This document shows positions 46,819-59,808 of a stretch of 64,000 nt of DNA, piece by piece. Below the pieces are notes generated by a model. It was not told the origin of the DNA, searched no databases, and saw only the letters and a list, made by a program, of their open reading frames with translations. Origin of the DNA: Vanessa cardui (taxonomy: Eukaryota > Arthropoda > Insecta > Lepidoptera > Nymphalidae); contig NC_061140.1 in assembly GCF_905220365.1 (NCBI RefSeq), positions 2,501 through 66,500 on the forward strand. The letters are read 5' to 3'. Both the position numbers and the translations under genes were made by a program. The first letter of the stretch is position 1. Every line of letters begins with the position of its first letter.

Positions 46819-49319
46819 CTGTGCCAACGCGTAACATAGATTCCAAATTTAAAACATTTTTATTTGCATTCCATATGATGAGGCACGTCCGCCTCTTTCG
46901 GTCGATCGGAAGAATGCATGTTTCCTTGTGTAACATTTCTGGTGCGTAGCTACAATATCACATATTAATAAAAAATATTTTCATAAGATTTCTACTAGTA
47001 CACGGAATGATTAATTGTTTAAAAGATTTTTGGGTAAACTAGCTAAACAATAACGACAATTGTTGAAGATGTGAGACTAAGTCATGCCGATTGTGAGTCA
47101 TACTAGCACACACCGCGCCAACCGTGGCGATATCGTAAACCAATAGTTAAACGTAGGTATTACGATTTATAGGTTTTATTAATTGTACCTTGCACGGGTA
47201 GGTACTTCCTCAACAACATCGTTCTTAACGAGTAAATATCTATGTAGATTAGATGTAGGAAAGCATTTTATTTTAATTTATTATTAGCTTTTCCGACTCG
47301 GTACTCATTTTCTGAGGGTTGAGGCTGGCGACATTTTTTAAATAACAAGTTACAAGCGCGTTTAGTTAGCGAGACGTGAGGTTCATGCGTTTTTGTCATA
47401 TACTTTAGTATGCGTATTTCTACAATTGCACGTCGATACTAATTGCAAAGGGTAAAGCTAACTATCTATTCACATTTATTTAAAAATCGGCACAGAAGTC
47501 AGTACCAGGTACCAGTTAACGAGAATTAATACGTTGCGACAGTTAGGTAAATTAAACTGAAATTGTTTTAGCACAGTATCAGTCACTGAGAGTTTGATTT
47601 TACAACATAACTCACAAAATAATGCTTATGCTTTGTTGTGAACATCGAAAAAAGTCTACGGATTGCTGATTGTACTTGTATTAAAAATATGCATTGGGAA
47701 AAATACCAAGTATTTACGATACGAGACATAGTTGTTGTAATTGTTTAGAGCTTAGGCAACACAACGATAGACAGCTGCTCATAGAAAGATGACTGAGTTG
47801 TTAAGATAACAGAAGTAGGTTAAATCTTCCTATGACACAAAATGTTCTTGATGATGCGTGTAACGTGCTATAATATTATTGACTTACCTGTTTATTCGAG
47901 ATTCTTAAATTGTATACACCTGTCATTGAATATTTTATAAAAAACCAAAACCTTTGCGGTCGTTATATCGATTGCGGTACATAATTTAACTCTCGGGAGC
48001 TTTTGACCTCGTGCGAAATGCCGCATTGTATGACATGATATATTTTTATTTTATATTCTACATAATATACAAATGTGTCTTTAATTTTGGTAAATTCCAA
48101 GCTTCATCGAAACCAAATTAATTCGAGGTGTGTGTAATTGACCGAGACAGAATGTTTTACAATCCTTATCTTAAAAACCTAAAAAATAACTTCAGGTGTG
48201 CGTCGTGAAATGATATTATTTCCAAGCATATTATTATTAAAATTATATAATATATATTAAAATAAAATAATAAATGTACGAAAAATTACAAGCTACATGA
48301 GCATGAAATGAATAACACAACTCGTATTTAAAAATATTATAAAATATTACCATTTTTATATTATTACTCTTGTTTGGTAAATACATATTAATGTAGGTCA
48401 CATATTTTTACTTTTGTAAAATAAAAATATTTTATTAAACGTAATTCACAACAAAAACGACCGGACCACATACAAAAACATTGAGTATCTGACGTAAGGA
48501 ACGTTTGACAAGTAGTCAGACTTCTCAAGGCTGACAATGGTGAATCTGTTAAACTGACAACTAGAAACCCTCGAAGTGATAGATAAAACAGAACTAAAGG
48601 CCATTAAAGTAAGAATTATTTTTTGTTTTAATTGGTTTATGCTTCAGAGGTAGTGTTCTATAATTATTAATACATGTACCTTGTATATAATCTTTACTTT
48701 TTTTATTTTAATTTATATTTAAACTTTTATTAAATGCTCCATGGTTATTCATTTTTTATCATTTGTCTTATGCATCCGTTAGCAACGTAAATCATTTCAT
48801 TCTTTTGTTAAAATTGTAATACGGAACAATAAATTATCAATACCACCCATGATCTTGCGAATAAGCCAAACGGCAAACGGTACCGCCAGTTTTAAGAATT
48901 GTGCACTACATTGTCGTTAGCACAATAAGTGTCAACTTTCTCGTCATTCGTCCAATTAATCTTATTTTTTTATTATTATACCTTTCATCGTAGTTAAATA
49001 ATTCAAATAGTTTGATCGGTAGATAAACCATAGTTTCTTGTTCAAACAAGCAAGTCTTTGGTATAATTCGTTAAAACCAAAGTAAAGTTTGACAAATACA
49101 CGGTTAAAATGACAAACTGCTTCTTCCTTCACGTGTTTGTCACTGTCAGTAGTCATAATTGTCGAAAAACATGTTATTTAACGAATTACGGGAGAGACAG
49201 AAAATTAGTACCTATTTGCATTTGTTAAAATATATTACAGTTACAAATAATTATATTAAAGTTCATGTGATACGAACAGATATTTTTAAATTTTGAATTG
49301 ACTTTTTTAAGTTGTAAAA
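46819..49319. other. ERMP1/EDC3 divergent intergenic region
   Basis: Should contain the missing ERMP1 first exon and both promoters. A minus-strand frame at 48962-49156 starts MTTDSDKHVKEEAVCHFNR but has no supported splice to ERMP1. No DRE-like motif seen. Otherwise AT-rich. Confidence 0.45.
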
Positions 49320-52129
49320 ATGTCAAAGTGGATTGGTTACGCCGTGTCCGTCAACTGTGGTGACCCATTGGGCTGCTATCAGGGTACAATATTAGAAGCC
49401 GACGGTACAACAATCACACTGACAAAAGCATTTAGAAACGGCTTTCCTTACCCTAAATCACAAGTCACTTTAAAGTAAGTTCTCATAGTATAATTTAAAG
49501 TTTGAAATATTTAACGTCACATTATCTGCTATTTGTAAACAAAGAACAACCGTCGTAGTAATACATGATTCAGTGTCCCTTTAAAGACTCATTCTAGTGT
49601 TATAAAAGTAAAATTTATTTATTCATAGCGCAGCTGATATTAAGGATCTGAAAATAATTGAGGAAGCAACATCAAAACCGGCTGAACAGACACACAGTAC
49701 AGTAGCTGTAACAAAGAATAATAAAAAGGGTCAAAGAGCCACTGTTTGTGAAAACTTGCAAGCCAATCCGTCACACTCCGGTAACTGTCCCAATAGTGGA
49801 ATTCAAGTATTGCATGGAGTTTTTTTTCTACAACGATAATGCTTTTTAGGTAATCAGCAGAATGTAAGCAATATTACTAATAAGAGTGCACCTTCCCGAG
49901 GTGCGCTGCCCGTGCCCACTCGCAGTAAGCCTATTGACATACAGCCCACGAGAAGTAACAAAAACAATCATTCAGGTGAGTTTTTAACTCATTAGTAGAG
50001 CTTTGCAGACACTATCCAAGTCATCCATTTAAAGATAACTAAAATCAAAGTATTCTCTTGTAATATGGTTGTAAATGTTCTTCTTTTGTAATTAGTAGTA
50101 ATTGCATATGAATGCGGGTACTTTCTGAATGTATTCGTAGCTGAATGTATTGGAAACTTGGCTCTATCATGATGATGATGGAATATAGCCTTAAATATAT
50201 TTATATGCTTTTGTGGCTTGTTACTGGTCTGCTCTTTACCCTGACAGGGGTTACGTGAGTAGGGATTTGAGACAAGGTAATAATCATATCCGGAGCAATA
50301 CATTTGTGGAGGAAATCTAATAGCCTTGTTTTATATTTTTCAGGAAGTTATGGCAATACAGGCTCTACACCTAAAGGTCGAAGTGGCCCCTTTCATGAGA
50401 AAGCACGACGTCGGAACGAGGCCTGTTTTGGAGATACGGCCGACCCCGCTCTCGATGATGACTTTGACTTCGAGGGCAACCTTGCTCTCTTCGACAAACA
50501 AGTAAAGAAAAATAAAAATTCAAATATTTTTTTAACAAGTAGGCTCATAAATGTACCTTACAGTGATAATTTAAATACATGAAGCAGCTTCCAATTGATA
50601 ATATAGACCCTTCTGAGATAAAGGCAATAAGTGTCACAAACTCAGATCTTACACACAGAGGCTCAAATTTTTCAGGACAAACTCTAGTCTACTCTCTTAC
50701 ACCAGAAGAAACATGAACAATATCTTTCTTTACAAGCTAATTCATGGGTTTACTGAAGCCTCTGATATCCTGCAAAGCATACAATTTTCTGTCCCTCGTT
50801 CAAACAATCGCCTGTCTAAGTATAAAACCTACCTCTAGAACGAATGTTCTTAGCCACTCGCCTTTATACCATATGTGTTTAACCAATATTTGTTTATTTA
50901 TGTGTTCAATATTTTTACCAACCATTCTAGAGTCTCATTAAAAACTGTTTTAAAATAAGTGTTTCAATAGATTAAATAACTAAACTAAAACAATAAATAA
51001 ATAATTCGTATGCTGCTGTCACGAATTAGAAGCAAATAGTTACTACAATTAAAGCATGTCGTGTCTACATAACCAAAAAAAGTAATCTTTTTTTTTATTG
51101 ATTGTCATTTTATTTTTGTAAACTTTTAAACATAAAACAAAAAAAAAATTATATTTGTATCGAACTGCTGGTTATTATGGTCGAAGTACTATTGAAGTAT
51201 GCACACTGCAAATCGGTCCGCTCGGCCTCGGACGCAAATATGTCATCCGAGTATAGTCTCCCGACGCCCCGCAGGCGCTGTGGGAGGAGATGCGCTCGGC
51301 GGCGCGGCCCGACGTCGTGCGCGCCGCGGACGAGGCGGCGCGCTTCCGCCACGACGAGAACGTGCTGGGAGCCGCGCCCGCCCTGCCCGCCATCCGCCTG
51401 CCCGACGAGCTGCGCGGGCCCGTCGTGTACAGCGCCGACGACGGCCGCCGCGTGCCCTCCGCCGCGCCGCGCCTGCGCAGGGACTTCTGGGACGCCATGC
51501 GGCGCTGCGGCCTGCTCGACGGCGCGCTCACGCTGCTGGCGCGCGCCGCCGCCGACGTGGCGCTGCGCCTCGCGGGCGGCGGCCGGCGCCTCGAGGCGCG
51601 CAACGCGCACCAGGCGCCCGTGGCCGTCGTGCTGGCGGGCGCGCACCGCCTGGGCGCCGCGGGGCTGGAGGCGGCGCGCGTGCTGGCGGCGCACGGCGTG
51701 CGCGCGCACGTGCTGCTGGCGGGCGGCGCGGGCGGCGCGGGCGAGTGCGCGGCGCTGCGGCGCGAGCGGGGCGCGCTGGCGCTGTGCGGCGTGGCGGCGC
51801 ACGCGAGCGCGGCGGCGCTGCCGGCGCCCGACGTGGTGCTGCTGGCGCTGTACGACCCGCTGCTGGACGACGCGCAGGAGCGGCACGCGGCGGCGCTGGC
51901 GTGGGTGCGCGGCGCGCGCGCGGCCGTGGTGGCGGTGGAGCCGCCGGGCGCGGGCTGGGACGGCGTGTGCGCGCGCGCCTCGCTGCTGGCGGGGCTGCCG
52001 GCCGCGCTGCCGCCGGCGCTGGGCCGCGTGTACCTGGCCAACGTGGCGCCGCCCGCCAGCCTGTTCCGCGAGCTGCGCGTGGCGTACCGCCCGCCCTTCG
52101 GCGCCGCCTCGGTGCTGGCGCTCGACTGA
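49320..52129 (+). CDS. Edc3: Enhancer of mRNA-decapping protein 3 (5 exons)
   Basis: Exons 49320-49474, 49629-49780, 49850-49975, 50344-50501 and 51275-52129 join in phase to 481 residues (human 508). The N-terminal divergent Lsm domain reads MSKWIGYAVSVNCGDPLGCY, then TKAFRNGFPYPKSQVTL. A low-complexity linker follows, then the FDF motif DDDFDFEGNLALFDKQ that binds the DEAD-box helicase DDX6/Me31B. The C-terminal YjeF_N domain is in the last exon (FRHDENVLGA, then APVAVVLAGAHRLGAAGLEA and ending PFGAASVLALD); in EDC3 it dimerises. EDC3 is a P-body scaffold that stimulates decapping by DCP2 (family knowledge). The last exon is extremely GC-rich, unlike exons 1-4. Poly(A) signal AATAAA lies near 52191. 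Confidence 0.94.
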
Positions 52130-53199
52130 GACGCGCCGGACTCGACACGAATTCTATTGTAAATATTTCAGAACGTGCATTTTAAAAAAATGAATAAATT
52201 TTTATATCTAATGAATACGTGAATCTTTATTCCCGCACCGTAATCGGTTCTGTCGTGGTACCAAAACCGCCCCATGCCAAGTATTCAAGCAAAGGGTTCT
52301 TCTCATAAACGATGGGTTAGACTTGACACCTCGTGGCTCCGATGAGACTCGGAGCGCCCGACACGCGCAGGTTTCCTTAAAAATTGCTATGATACGAGCT
52401 ATGACTTAAAAATAGTGATAGTGACATAGATTGATGGAAGATTAAAGTTGGTTTAATTTCGAGAAAGACCGAAATGCTTGTAATAATGCTCCAAAATAAT
52501 TACGAAGTATTGAAGTATTTTAAGCCCTCCAGGGCCTGTGATTGAAGAGGAAACAACAATATCTCACATAAGTTTTACGGTTTTAACAGCGCTCGGTTTC
52601 TAAGACGTTGCAATATTTTATTTTTATATTTACTTGAAAAGTTTTAAGCTTAATAAGCGTAACAATCAAGAAATGTTACACTTCTGATTGAGTAAGTAAG
52701 CCTAATTATACCTACTTAACGTAATAATGTTCACATATACTCTATTCCAAGCACAACGGGAGAAAACCCAATGGAGGAGGATTTGCGAAAAGATGGCGTA
52801 TTAACGTCATCGCATGGCTGTAGGCAGGCAGGGGTTTTGGGGGTTCAAACCCCCCCGAAATTTTTTCGCTAACAGCTATCGTATTATCAAAAAAATATTT
52901 TCCGCTAATTAAACAAACAAAACTTAAGCATTTATAGGTTTTTTCAGAAATTTAAGCCGTTTGCTCTAGATATGACAATAAATCTAAACAAAATGAATCA
53001 TTTTACGCAAAGGCAATAATAATCATACCGTTATTCACAATTTATTAAGATACTAATTTTTGGTGTCATAATGTCCTGTTAGTAATTTTAGATACTAAGA
53101 GGATAAACCTTTTACAGATATGTATATTTCATTGAGAATTAACAAATTATATAATTAAAAAAAACGGATAGTCGGCGCTCTTTAACGAATAATCGCCGA

Positions 53200-53537
53200 C
53201 TACGAAAGCAGCCCAACTCCTGGAAGACTACTTCGGTGCATCTTATCCCTAAAAAGAGCAACCACCCAAACCTGTCCCATTATAGGCCATTAGATCACCT
53301 CCTTGTTTCGTTTCCATCGGGGTCGTTCAGCTGGTGATCTTCTAGATTACCTTAATCATAGATGGGCAGAAGCAGTTGAGAGCAAGGAAGAGGCATTTGC
53401 GCCCAGTCTAGACTTAGCGAAGGCCTTCGATAGCGTATGGCACTAAGCGCTTCTTTCAAAGCATCCATCCTATGGGCTTCCCGGGAAATTATGCAATTGG
53501 ATCACCAGCTTTTTGGCAGATGAGAAATTTAAAGTCG
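53200..53537 (+). pseudogene. Jockey-type reverse transcriptase fragment, 5' part
   Basis: Degraded plus-strand coding includes HRWAEAVESKEEAFAPSLDL, AKAFDSVWH and LADEKFKV, that is the reverse transcriptase region before the catalytic box. It breaks off at about 53537, where RTE-type sequence takes over. Confidence 0.7.
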
Positions 53538-54590
53538 TTATATATGATGCATCAGAAGACCGAAGAGTATAATCAGCCGCTGTGTATGGTATTTGTGGAC
53601 TACGAGAAAGCCTTCGATTCCATCGTAACCTGGGCTGTTCTGGAATCTCTGCAGCGATGTCATATCGACTGGCGATATACCGACGTGTTGAGATGTTTCT
53701 ACAACGCTGCGACGGTGACCGTGCAAGTTCAGGACCAGAGAACAAGACCGATTCAGCTCCGACGCGGGGTGAGACAGGGAGATGTAATATCTCCAAAACT
53801 GTTCACCAACGCGATGGAGGGCGTCTTCAACTCTCTGGATTGGACTGCACGAGGCGTCAACGTCAATGGAGAGCGCATCTCACATCTTCGTTTGCAGAGA
53901 CGCTGGAAGAGCTTCGCGGAATGTTGGACGACCTAAATGGGTCCTCCCGGCGGGTCGGTCTAGGCATGAACTTGGACAAAACCAAGATTATGGTCAATAA
54001 ATATGTCGTGCCGGGACCGATATCTGTTGACGGCATCCCCCTCGAGGTTGTGCAGGATAACCTTGGCCAGATTATCCAACTAGGCCGACACAACTTTGAG
54101 AGGGAGATTGATAGGAGGATTCGGTTGGGCTGGGCAGCGTTCGGCAGGCTCCGTCGGGTCTTTACGTCGGCGATTCCACAACGCTTGAAATCGAAAGTTT
54201 TTGAGCATTGCGTCCTACCGGTAATGACGTACGGTGCCGAGACGTGGACACTAACGGTGAGGCTAGTCCATAAATTAAAGGTCGTGGATAAAATCAAAAA
54301 TGAGGTTATCCGTGAGAGAACTAAAGTAACAGACATACCTAGGAGGATCAGCAAGCTGAAGTGGCAGTGGGCTGACCATATCTGTCGTAGGACCAATAGC
54401 CGCTGGAGCAGGCGAGTCCTAGAGTGGAGACCGCGTCTCGGTAAGCGTAATGTAGGACGACCTTCGACCCGCTGGTCCGAAGACATTCGCAGGATCGGCG
54501 GTGGATGCTGGATGAGGGATGCAGAGGACCGAGCAGCGTGGCGCGCTCTGGGGGAAGCCTATGATCAACAGTTGACAGAAAATATGTAAC
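53538..54590 (+). pseudogene. RTE-clade reverse transcriptase fragment lacking the catalytic FADD box
   Basis: Reads QPLCMVFVDYEKAFDSIVTW, RRGVRQGDVISPKLFTNAME and NGERISHLR. It then jumps to ETLEELRGML, so the FADDIV segment has been deleted and the frame shifted (about 53890). The C-terminal part (54000-54590) keeps VFEHCVLPVMTYGAETWTL, LKWQWADHICRR and WSEDIRR. It is typical of RTE/BovB-like elements and clearly inactive. Confidence 0.87.
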
Positions 54591-54960
54591 ATTCACTGCT
54601 ATGTGGACGATAGTACTGTAGACTCATACATCGGCTGGGCTAATATTTCTCGGGAAACGTCGGAGAAAACCGGAAAAAACTTGTGTCTGAAATCGAGACT
54701 TCATTAAACAAAGTCTCAAACTGGGGCTGGCTAAACTTAGTCCATATATGATTGCTATTTTGCTATTAAAATATCTGATGGTGGGGAAGTACTCTCCTTT
54801 GGTAGTCCCTTAGGCTCACTTAGAAGCTTCGGACCCCCCGGCTGAAATTTCAAACTTCACTTCAACCCCAAAAAGAGGCAAGTTTGCGCCTTAGCCGCTA
54901 AAAAAATACCATTTCTCGTATCTCCACGATTTCAGAAGATTCCAATAGCTACCACAGCCA
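54591..54960 (+). pseudogene. Jockey-type reverse transcriptase fragment, 3' part
   Basis: Resumes the first element with NIHCYVDDSTVDSYIGWANI, where the catalytic pair is present as YVDDST, then VSNWGWLNLVH and FNPKKRQVCALAAKKIPFLV. Frameshifts are present. The residues expected between the 5' and 3' parts (the PQG region) are missing. Confidence 0.7.
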
Positions 54961-54984
54961 GTATCGAATTAAAAAAAGGGCGTA

Positions 54985-55105
54985 CTCCTTCCTTAAAGGC
55001 CCGTAACGCACCTGCAAGCCCCTCAGATGTCCATGAGCGGTGGTAATCTTTCCATCAGATGAGCAACGTGCTCGTTTGCTCCCTATAATATAAAAGAAGT
55101 CGTCG
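54985..55105 (+). repeat. Dispersed repeat fragment inside the hAT-like element
   Basis: GGCCCGTAACGCACCTGCAA and ATCAGATGAGCAACGTGCTC followed by CTATAATATAAAA, blocks of a very common lepidopteran repeat. Confidence 0.55.
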
Positions 55106-55249
55106 GTTGTCTTTTAAATAAATGTGTATAAATTGTGTATAATTTTAATATATTTACGCTTATTTTATTTTAAAATAAACCTCTTGCTTTTTTTCTTGGA
55201 GCACGAACCCCCCCCGAAATGAAATCCTGGCTACGGCCCTGCGTCATCG

Positions 55250-57539
55250 GATCTGTTATCGGAATTTGAAAGTAAATTTAAGGTGGAAATAAGTGCGGAG
55301 CAAATGTCAACTCCCAAAATATTGTCTTCATTCATTTGCTTTATAAATGTTTTCTCAGCAGTAGGTATCTATTTGAGGAATGAAAATATAGTGTCCAAGA
55401 TAGTAAGGGTAGTTTCTCATAATTAAAACACAGTTTTCCACAAATTCATTGATTTATTAAAAAAATACATACAGTCTCAAAAACACATTTCGATCAGAAC
55501 ATAGATGGATATGAACCTGACCCAGTTAAGGAAACACCGCTATCGGAACGGAATTCGGAATCTTGTGTTGTCATTTGTACAGCTTACACTAACGTCGAAG
55601 CGAGCGTGCAGCGCGGCGACGACATTCAAAAATAATAATATTAAGTTTTAGCAGCCGATCGTTTGGATTACGTATTTTAGTAAACAACTTAACTAAATCG
55701 GAAATAAGAATACCGATTCGGAGGGTTTTGTTTATGCCAATGTCGTTTGTGACATATCAGGGTACTGTAACCCGGAGCACTCCCAGTGGGGGCCGCCGGA
55801 GTGACGTGCGGCGCGTAAATCATCTACACTGTTATTTATCAGCGAATTTTATGAGTCGAATATGCCTTTAAAAATATTATTATTAGTTATTGGATTTAAT
55901 TATTTTCACTCCGAGTGAAGTCGTACAGTCTTTGGTCATGAGATGGCGGCTCAACGGCAGTTGAATACATACATCTAGTAGTAAAATCTCTAACACGTAC
56001 ACACTATATAGAATTGTCATATAATTAGAGGTTGCTTACACTCGAGCCACGCGTTACTCTAAGTATTGGAAATGACGTTTGACTGCCTCAAGTGCCCTTC
56101 TACGCGAACAAGTGTTCAATACAATACACGATAATATCAGTAAACGGTACAAAGTTACAGTCAGCTACAGGTACACACTATTACACTTCGACGGGCAGCA
56201 CTGTACAGTCCGGTGGCGAGGGAGACACAGGCTGTCAGTGACACGATTGGGCTTACGCTGTGTAAAAGTTATCAAAACATTATCTCTAGAAGAGGAAACT
56301 CACTGGAAGCTCTTTATTTACAATCTAAACGAGAATACATTCGCTTTAATAGAATCCTTCGAAAATATTATAAAATGTATAAAGAAGATAAATTATTAAA
56401 ATATTATTTTCATTAATTTGATATAAGATTTGAAACGTAGGTGCTGTATATAATTAATATCGTGTAAAATTATTTATAAATTAAAAAATAAATAGGATTT
56501 TTCTCATATTGAAACACTCTTTGAATATATTTATACTGACTGCGAATAATACCGGCGAGCAACACCGGCGGTACAAACATTTCAACTCGGCCCTGAGGCG
56601 GCTATCCGAAGGCAACTTATGATCGAATAGGCGAAGTTAGTTCCAGAGTGATATTAGAAAATAAAACTATTGTAAGTTGAATCAGTTAAATTCTTATTTA
56701 TTTCAATGGTCATTAGCTACACAATACCAAAAAAACTGTTTTGTTTTTAATTAGAGACTATAATAAATAACAAAAGCCCGCTGAAGTGAACATTACAGTC
56801 CCAACGGGAAAAATTAAACAACAAAAACCCAACAACAGGAAACAATCGAGTGCAGGTATTAATAGGAGCAAGGTTCACGTAATGCAATCGACAACCGCGC
56901 GTCACAGACTGCAACTTCAGAGCGGCAAAGTTAAAATGTTTGTAACGGCAGCTCACACTGGTAACACTTAGCACGGACGCGGCCGCACAGCGCACTGTAC
57001 GCTAACGTCCCGTAGTTTATGTTGCATAGTAACTTACAGAGCATTGCACCAATTTCGTCGATAAGATAAAAGTTATGTTACAATATTTAAAGATTAGTGC
57101 AATTGTAAAGTTGTGCCTTCCCCGAGTACATTTATCCGACGAAACGGAGACACCTCCATCGTTCGCTTCGAGCGAAGCGCACGACCCTAACACCGATACA
57201 GTAAAACTCCCCTCGATCAGGGAATACGTAAATGCTTCGACCACATCAGCCGAATTAATCGTTAGTAATATTACGAGATTTTAAAGAAAACGATTTTAAA
57301 AAGATAGTAGATTTTAAACGACTCAAAAGATCTGCAGAAGCGCTCGCCGCGGGGCCGGGGCCGCGCGGGCGCGCGCACCCGAACACTACGTCCAGCTACA
57401 CGAGTTTCTTGTGCGCAGTAAAGTTTTGACGTTAAAATCAAGAAATACGAAAACGTCGCTCGTAAACGGTAACAATGTAAAGGCTCGTATCAAATTGTAG
57501 TTGTCGTATGCGGACACTTGGCGTGAGGCGGCGCGGCGC
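55250..57539. other. Intergenic region EDC3/tafazzin
   Basis: No recognisable gene. Small frames near 56079-56416 and 57075-57284 have no family resemblance. GC-rich patch at 57345-57400. The tafazzin 3' UTR occupies part of the right side on the minus strand. Confidence 0.5.
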
Positions 57540-59808
57540 TCACAGGTCGCGGTCGCGGGCGGCGTCGCGGGCGGCGTGGCGGTCGGCGGCGGCGCGCGAG
57601 TTGTGGTTGCGCTCGGGCGGCGCGTCGGCGCCCACGGCGCGGCGGATGAGCGCGTGCGCGTGCTCGCGCAGCTTGAGCAGCTCGTCCTGGATGCGCTCCG
57701 TGATGGCGCGCCGCGTCTCCTCCTCCGACGCGTTGGCGCTCCTCAGCCTGCGGGCGGCGCCGGCTCGGCTCAGGTGTTTGTGATTGTTTTGTCAGGGGGG
57801 TCGAGGGTGCGGATGCCCATCGATCGCCGATGAGGGTGGATAGTATCGAGTGTTGGGTGCCGGTGTTTACTAAACGTTGCGGGTTTTACTTTTTTATAAA
57901 GCAGGATGGGCAAACGGGCCACCCGATGGTATCCATCGACAGGTGTTCTATTTTTCGCTAGTGGTGACCACCGTCCATAGACCGACCCCGGGAGCCGAGA
58001 TGTTATATCACTCGTGCCTGTGTCCCATCGCCGGTTTTCGAATACTTGTAAGGTATGGTCGGGCTTACTTGTCGAGCAGGGCGTGCAGGCGGATGGGCTC
58101 GCCCACGGCGAGGTAGAGGCGGTTGCGGCAGCGCAGGCGGTAGGGCTCGGCGTTGGGCAGCACGCGGTCCATGCCCTCGTGCCACACGGGCAGCACGACG
58201 GGCGCGCAGCCGCGGGCCGCGCTGTCGGCCACGAGGCGGCCCACGCCCCACTTGAAGCGGATGCGCTCCTTCTCCACGTTGACGCGGCCCTCGGGGAAGA
58301 TGTGCACCCACTCGCCGCGCTCCAGGCGCTCCACGCAGAAGTCCATCGCCGGCTGCGGGCGGGTTGATGGGGGTCACGGGGGATGCGGATTTACACAAAA
58401 TTATACAATTCTCGTCAGTAATCTGAAACTATATCAACAGTGGGTATAATATTATGCGAATGAATAAGTAGATTCGACGTCGTTCGCGCAGCACGATGTG
58501 AGGGAACGAAGGTTAACATGTGCATTGTGTAAATAGAATATTTATCTTTTGTATGACGTACGTGTGACTACGTATTTTGAACTTGAATATATTTATTCTA
58601 ATTGTAAGTTTTTATTTCTATGACTGCATTAATTATTCAGATAGTATAAGATTGTTTGCATACTAAATAAATTATTTATCTAGGAAATAAATCTACTTTA
58701 ATAAAGAAAATAAGAAAGATTTATATCGTACTTTGTATATTATTTACATATAGTTAAGTGATGTTAAGTGTCGGTAACGCGACCGTCGGGCATTGAACAT
58801 TATTTTAGTCTCTCAGATTTAAAGAAAATATACGTAAAAAGTCAAAATAAATGCATCAATAGTCAAATTGCGGACAAGATAATTTTCGCACGTTTTGCTG
58901 GCATCACTTGCCGCAGTCGCGTGTGGTAACAGCGCCGTCGCACGCGCTCCTGTTCACGTGCGCTGTCATCAGACACACATGTCAAACCTTTTCCCTAAAC
59001 AGTATGGCTTAATAATGCGCACGTGTGCTTTCGTGTCACCAATTATTGGTGATCGTTTTTTAAAAAATATTTATGCGTGGCGGCGACTGGTGACCACTAA
59101 CCACCATTGAGCGGACCATTTACAAGTCGGCTTACGTACATTCAATATATTAATAAGGTTAATTTATTTGATATCGCCTTAGTTATCTGTGTAGAAGATA
59201 TCCATTATTTTATAAACTTAATAGAACAATTAGAAATTTTACACAAGACGATGACAATCGCACTAACTGTGGAAATAATTTAATATCTCATAATGTTGTA
59301 ATTAAAATATAAACATGGCATCGCGACAACAACTGCAGTTCAGAGTGGCGGACAAACAACAATGGTCGCGGTCTTAGTCACCAGCGCAACATTCCAGATC
59401 TGCGCGTACTCTCACGCGCAGCAGAAACTGTCTCGTGCTCGACATTGATTTAAATCATTTACATTCTTTTCTTTCTAGATAAAAGAAAATCATGCTCCAT
59501 GCCTTTTTCTACAATTTACTTATATTCCTATATCCTCCCTCCAGCTACGTGCAAAATGTTAGGACTGGGTCTCATATTGGCCAAAGGATTGACCGACCGA
59601 GGCAACAAACACTTCGATGTTAGAATAACATGTGTAGAGCGTTACGATGGAGTTGTCACCTGGTAGACTCCCGCGCCGCGCACGACGGGCACGCACTTCC
59701 CGAGCGCGAAGAATGCGGAGTGCAGCGCGTTCGTGAAGCAGATGTCGTGCGCCGCCAGCGACCAGCGCATGCGCGCGCCGCGCAGCAGCGTGCCCGTGTC
59801 CAGCACGC
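57540..59808 (-). CDS. Taz: Tafazzin (phospholipid-lysophospholipid transacylase), 5' exons not in view
   Basis: Three exons join in phase: 59808-59660, 58352-58069 and 57747-57540, giving about 213 residues, the C-terminal two-thirds of the usual 260-380. Hallmarks: RMRWSLAAHDICFTNALHSA, FFALGKCVPVVRGAGVYQ, GEWVHIFPEGRVN, RFKWGVGRLVAD and LPVWHEGMDRVLPN, in the order of human TAFAZZIN. The acyltransferase HX4D motif would be in an upstream exon. Tafazzin remodels mitochondrial cardiolipin (family knowledge). The C-terminal exon ends in an arginine/alanine-rich tail and TGA. No upstream exon was recognised between 59809 and 64000, so the 5' part probably continues beyond the window or is too short to see. 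All three exons are GC-rich. Confidence 0.9.
57890..58000. repeat. Dispersed repeat fragment in a tafazzin intron
   Basis: GGCAAACGGGCCACCCGATGG and GTGGTGACCACCGTCCATAG belong to the family seen at 43165 and 45770. It lies in the last intron of tafazzin. Confidence 0.55.

Larger units (their letters stand above)
52813..55241. mobile_element. hAT-like element with 8-bp target duplication, filled with retroelements
   Basis: Exact 8-bp direct repeats CGTCATCG at 52805-52812 and 55242-55249 flank ends CATGGCTGTAGGCAGG and (inverted) CAGGGCCGTAGCCAGG, 13 of 16 bases identical. Subterminal G/C runs (GGGGGTTCAAACCCCCC; CCCCCCCCGAAATG) are typical of this kind of element. No transposase frame is left; the interior is occupied by reverse transcriptase fragments from two different retrotransposons and a short dispersed repeat. 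Confidence 0.82.

Noticed and set aside
48962..49156. Frame MTTDSDKHVKEEAVCHFNR as the ERMP1 first exon
   Set aside because: No good donor in the required phase and no similarity to known ERMP1 N-termini; left unassigned.
51102..52193. Alternative plus frames over the EDC3 last exon
   Set aside because: Only the frame ending at 52129 continues the EDC3 phase and shows YjeF_N motifs; the others are cysteine/arginine-rich shadows.
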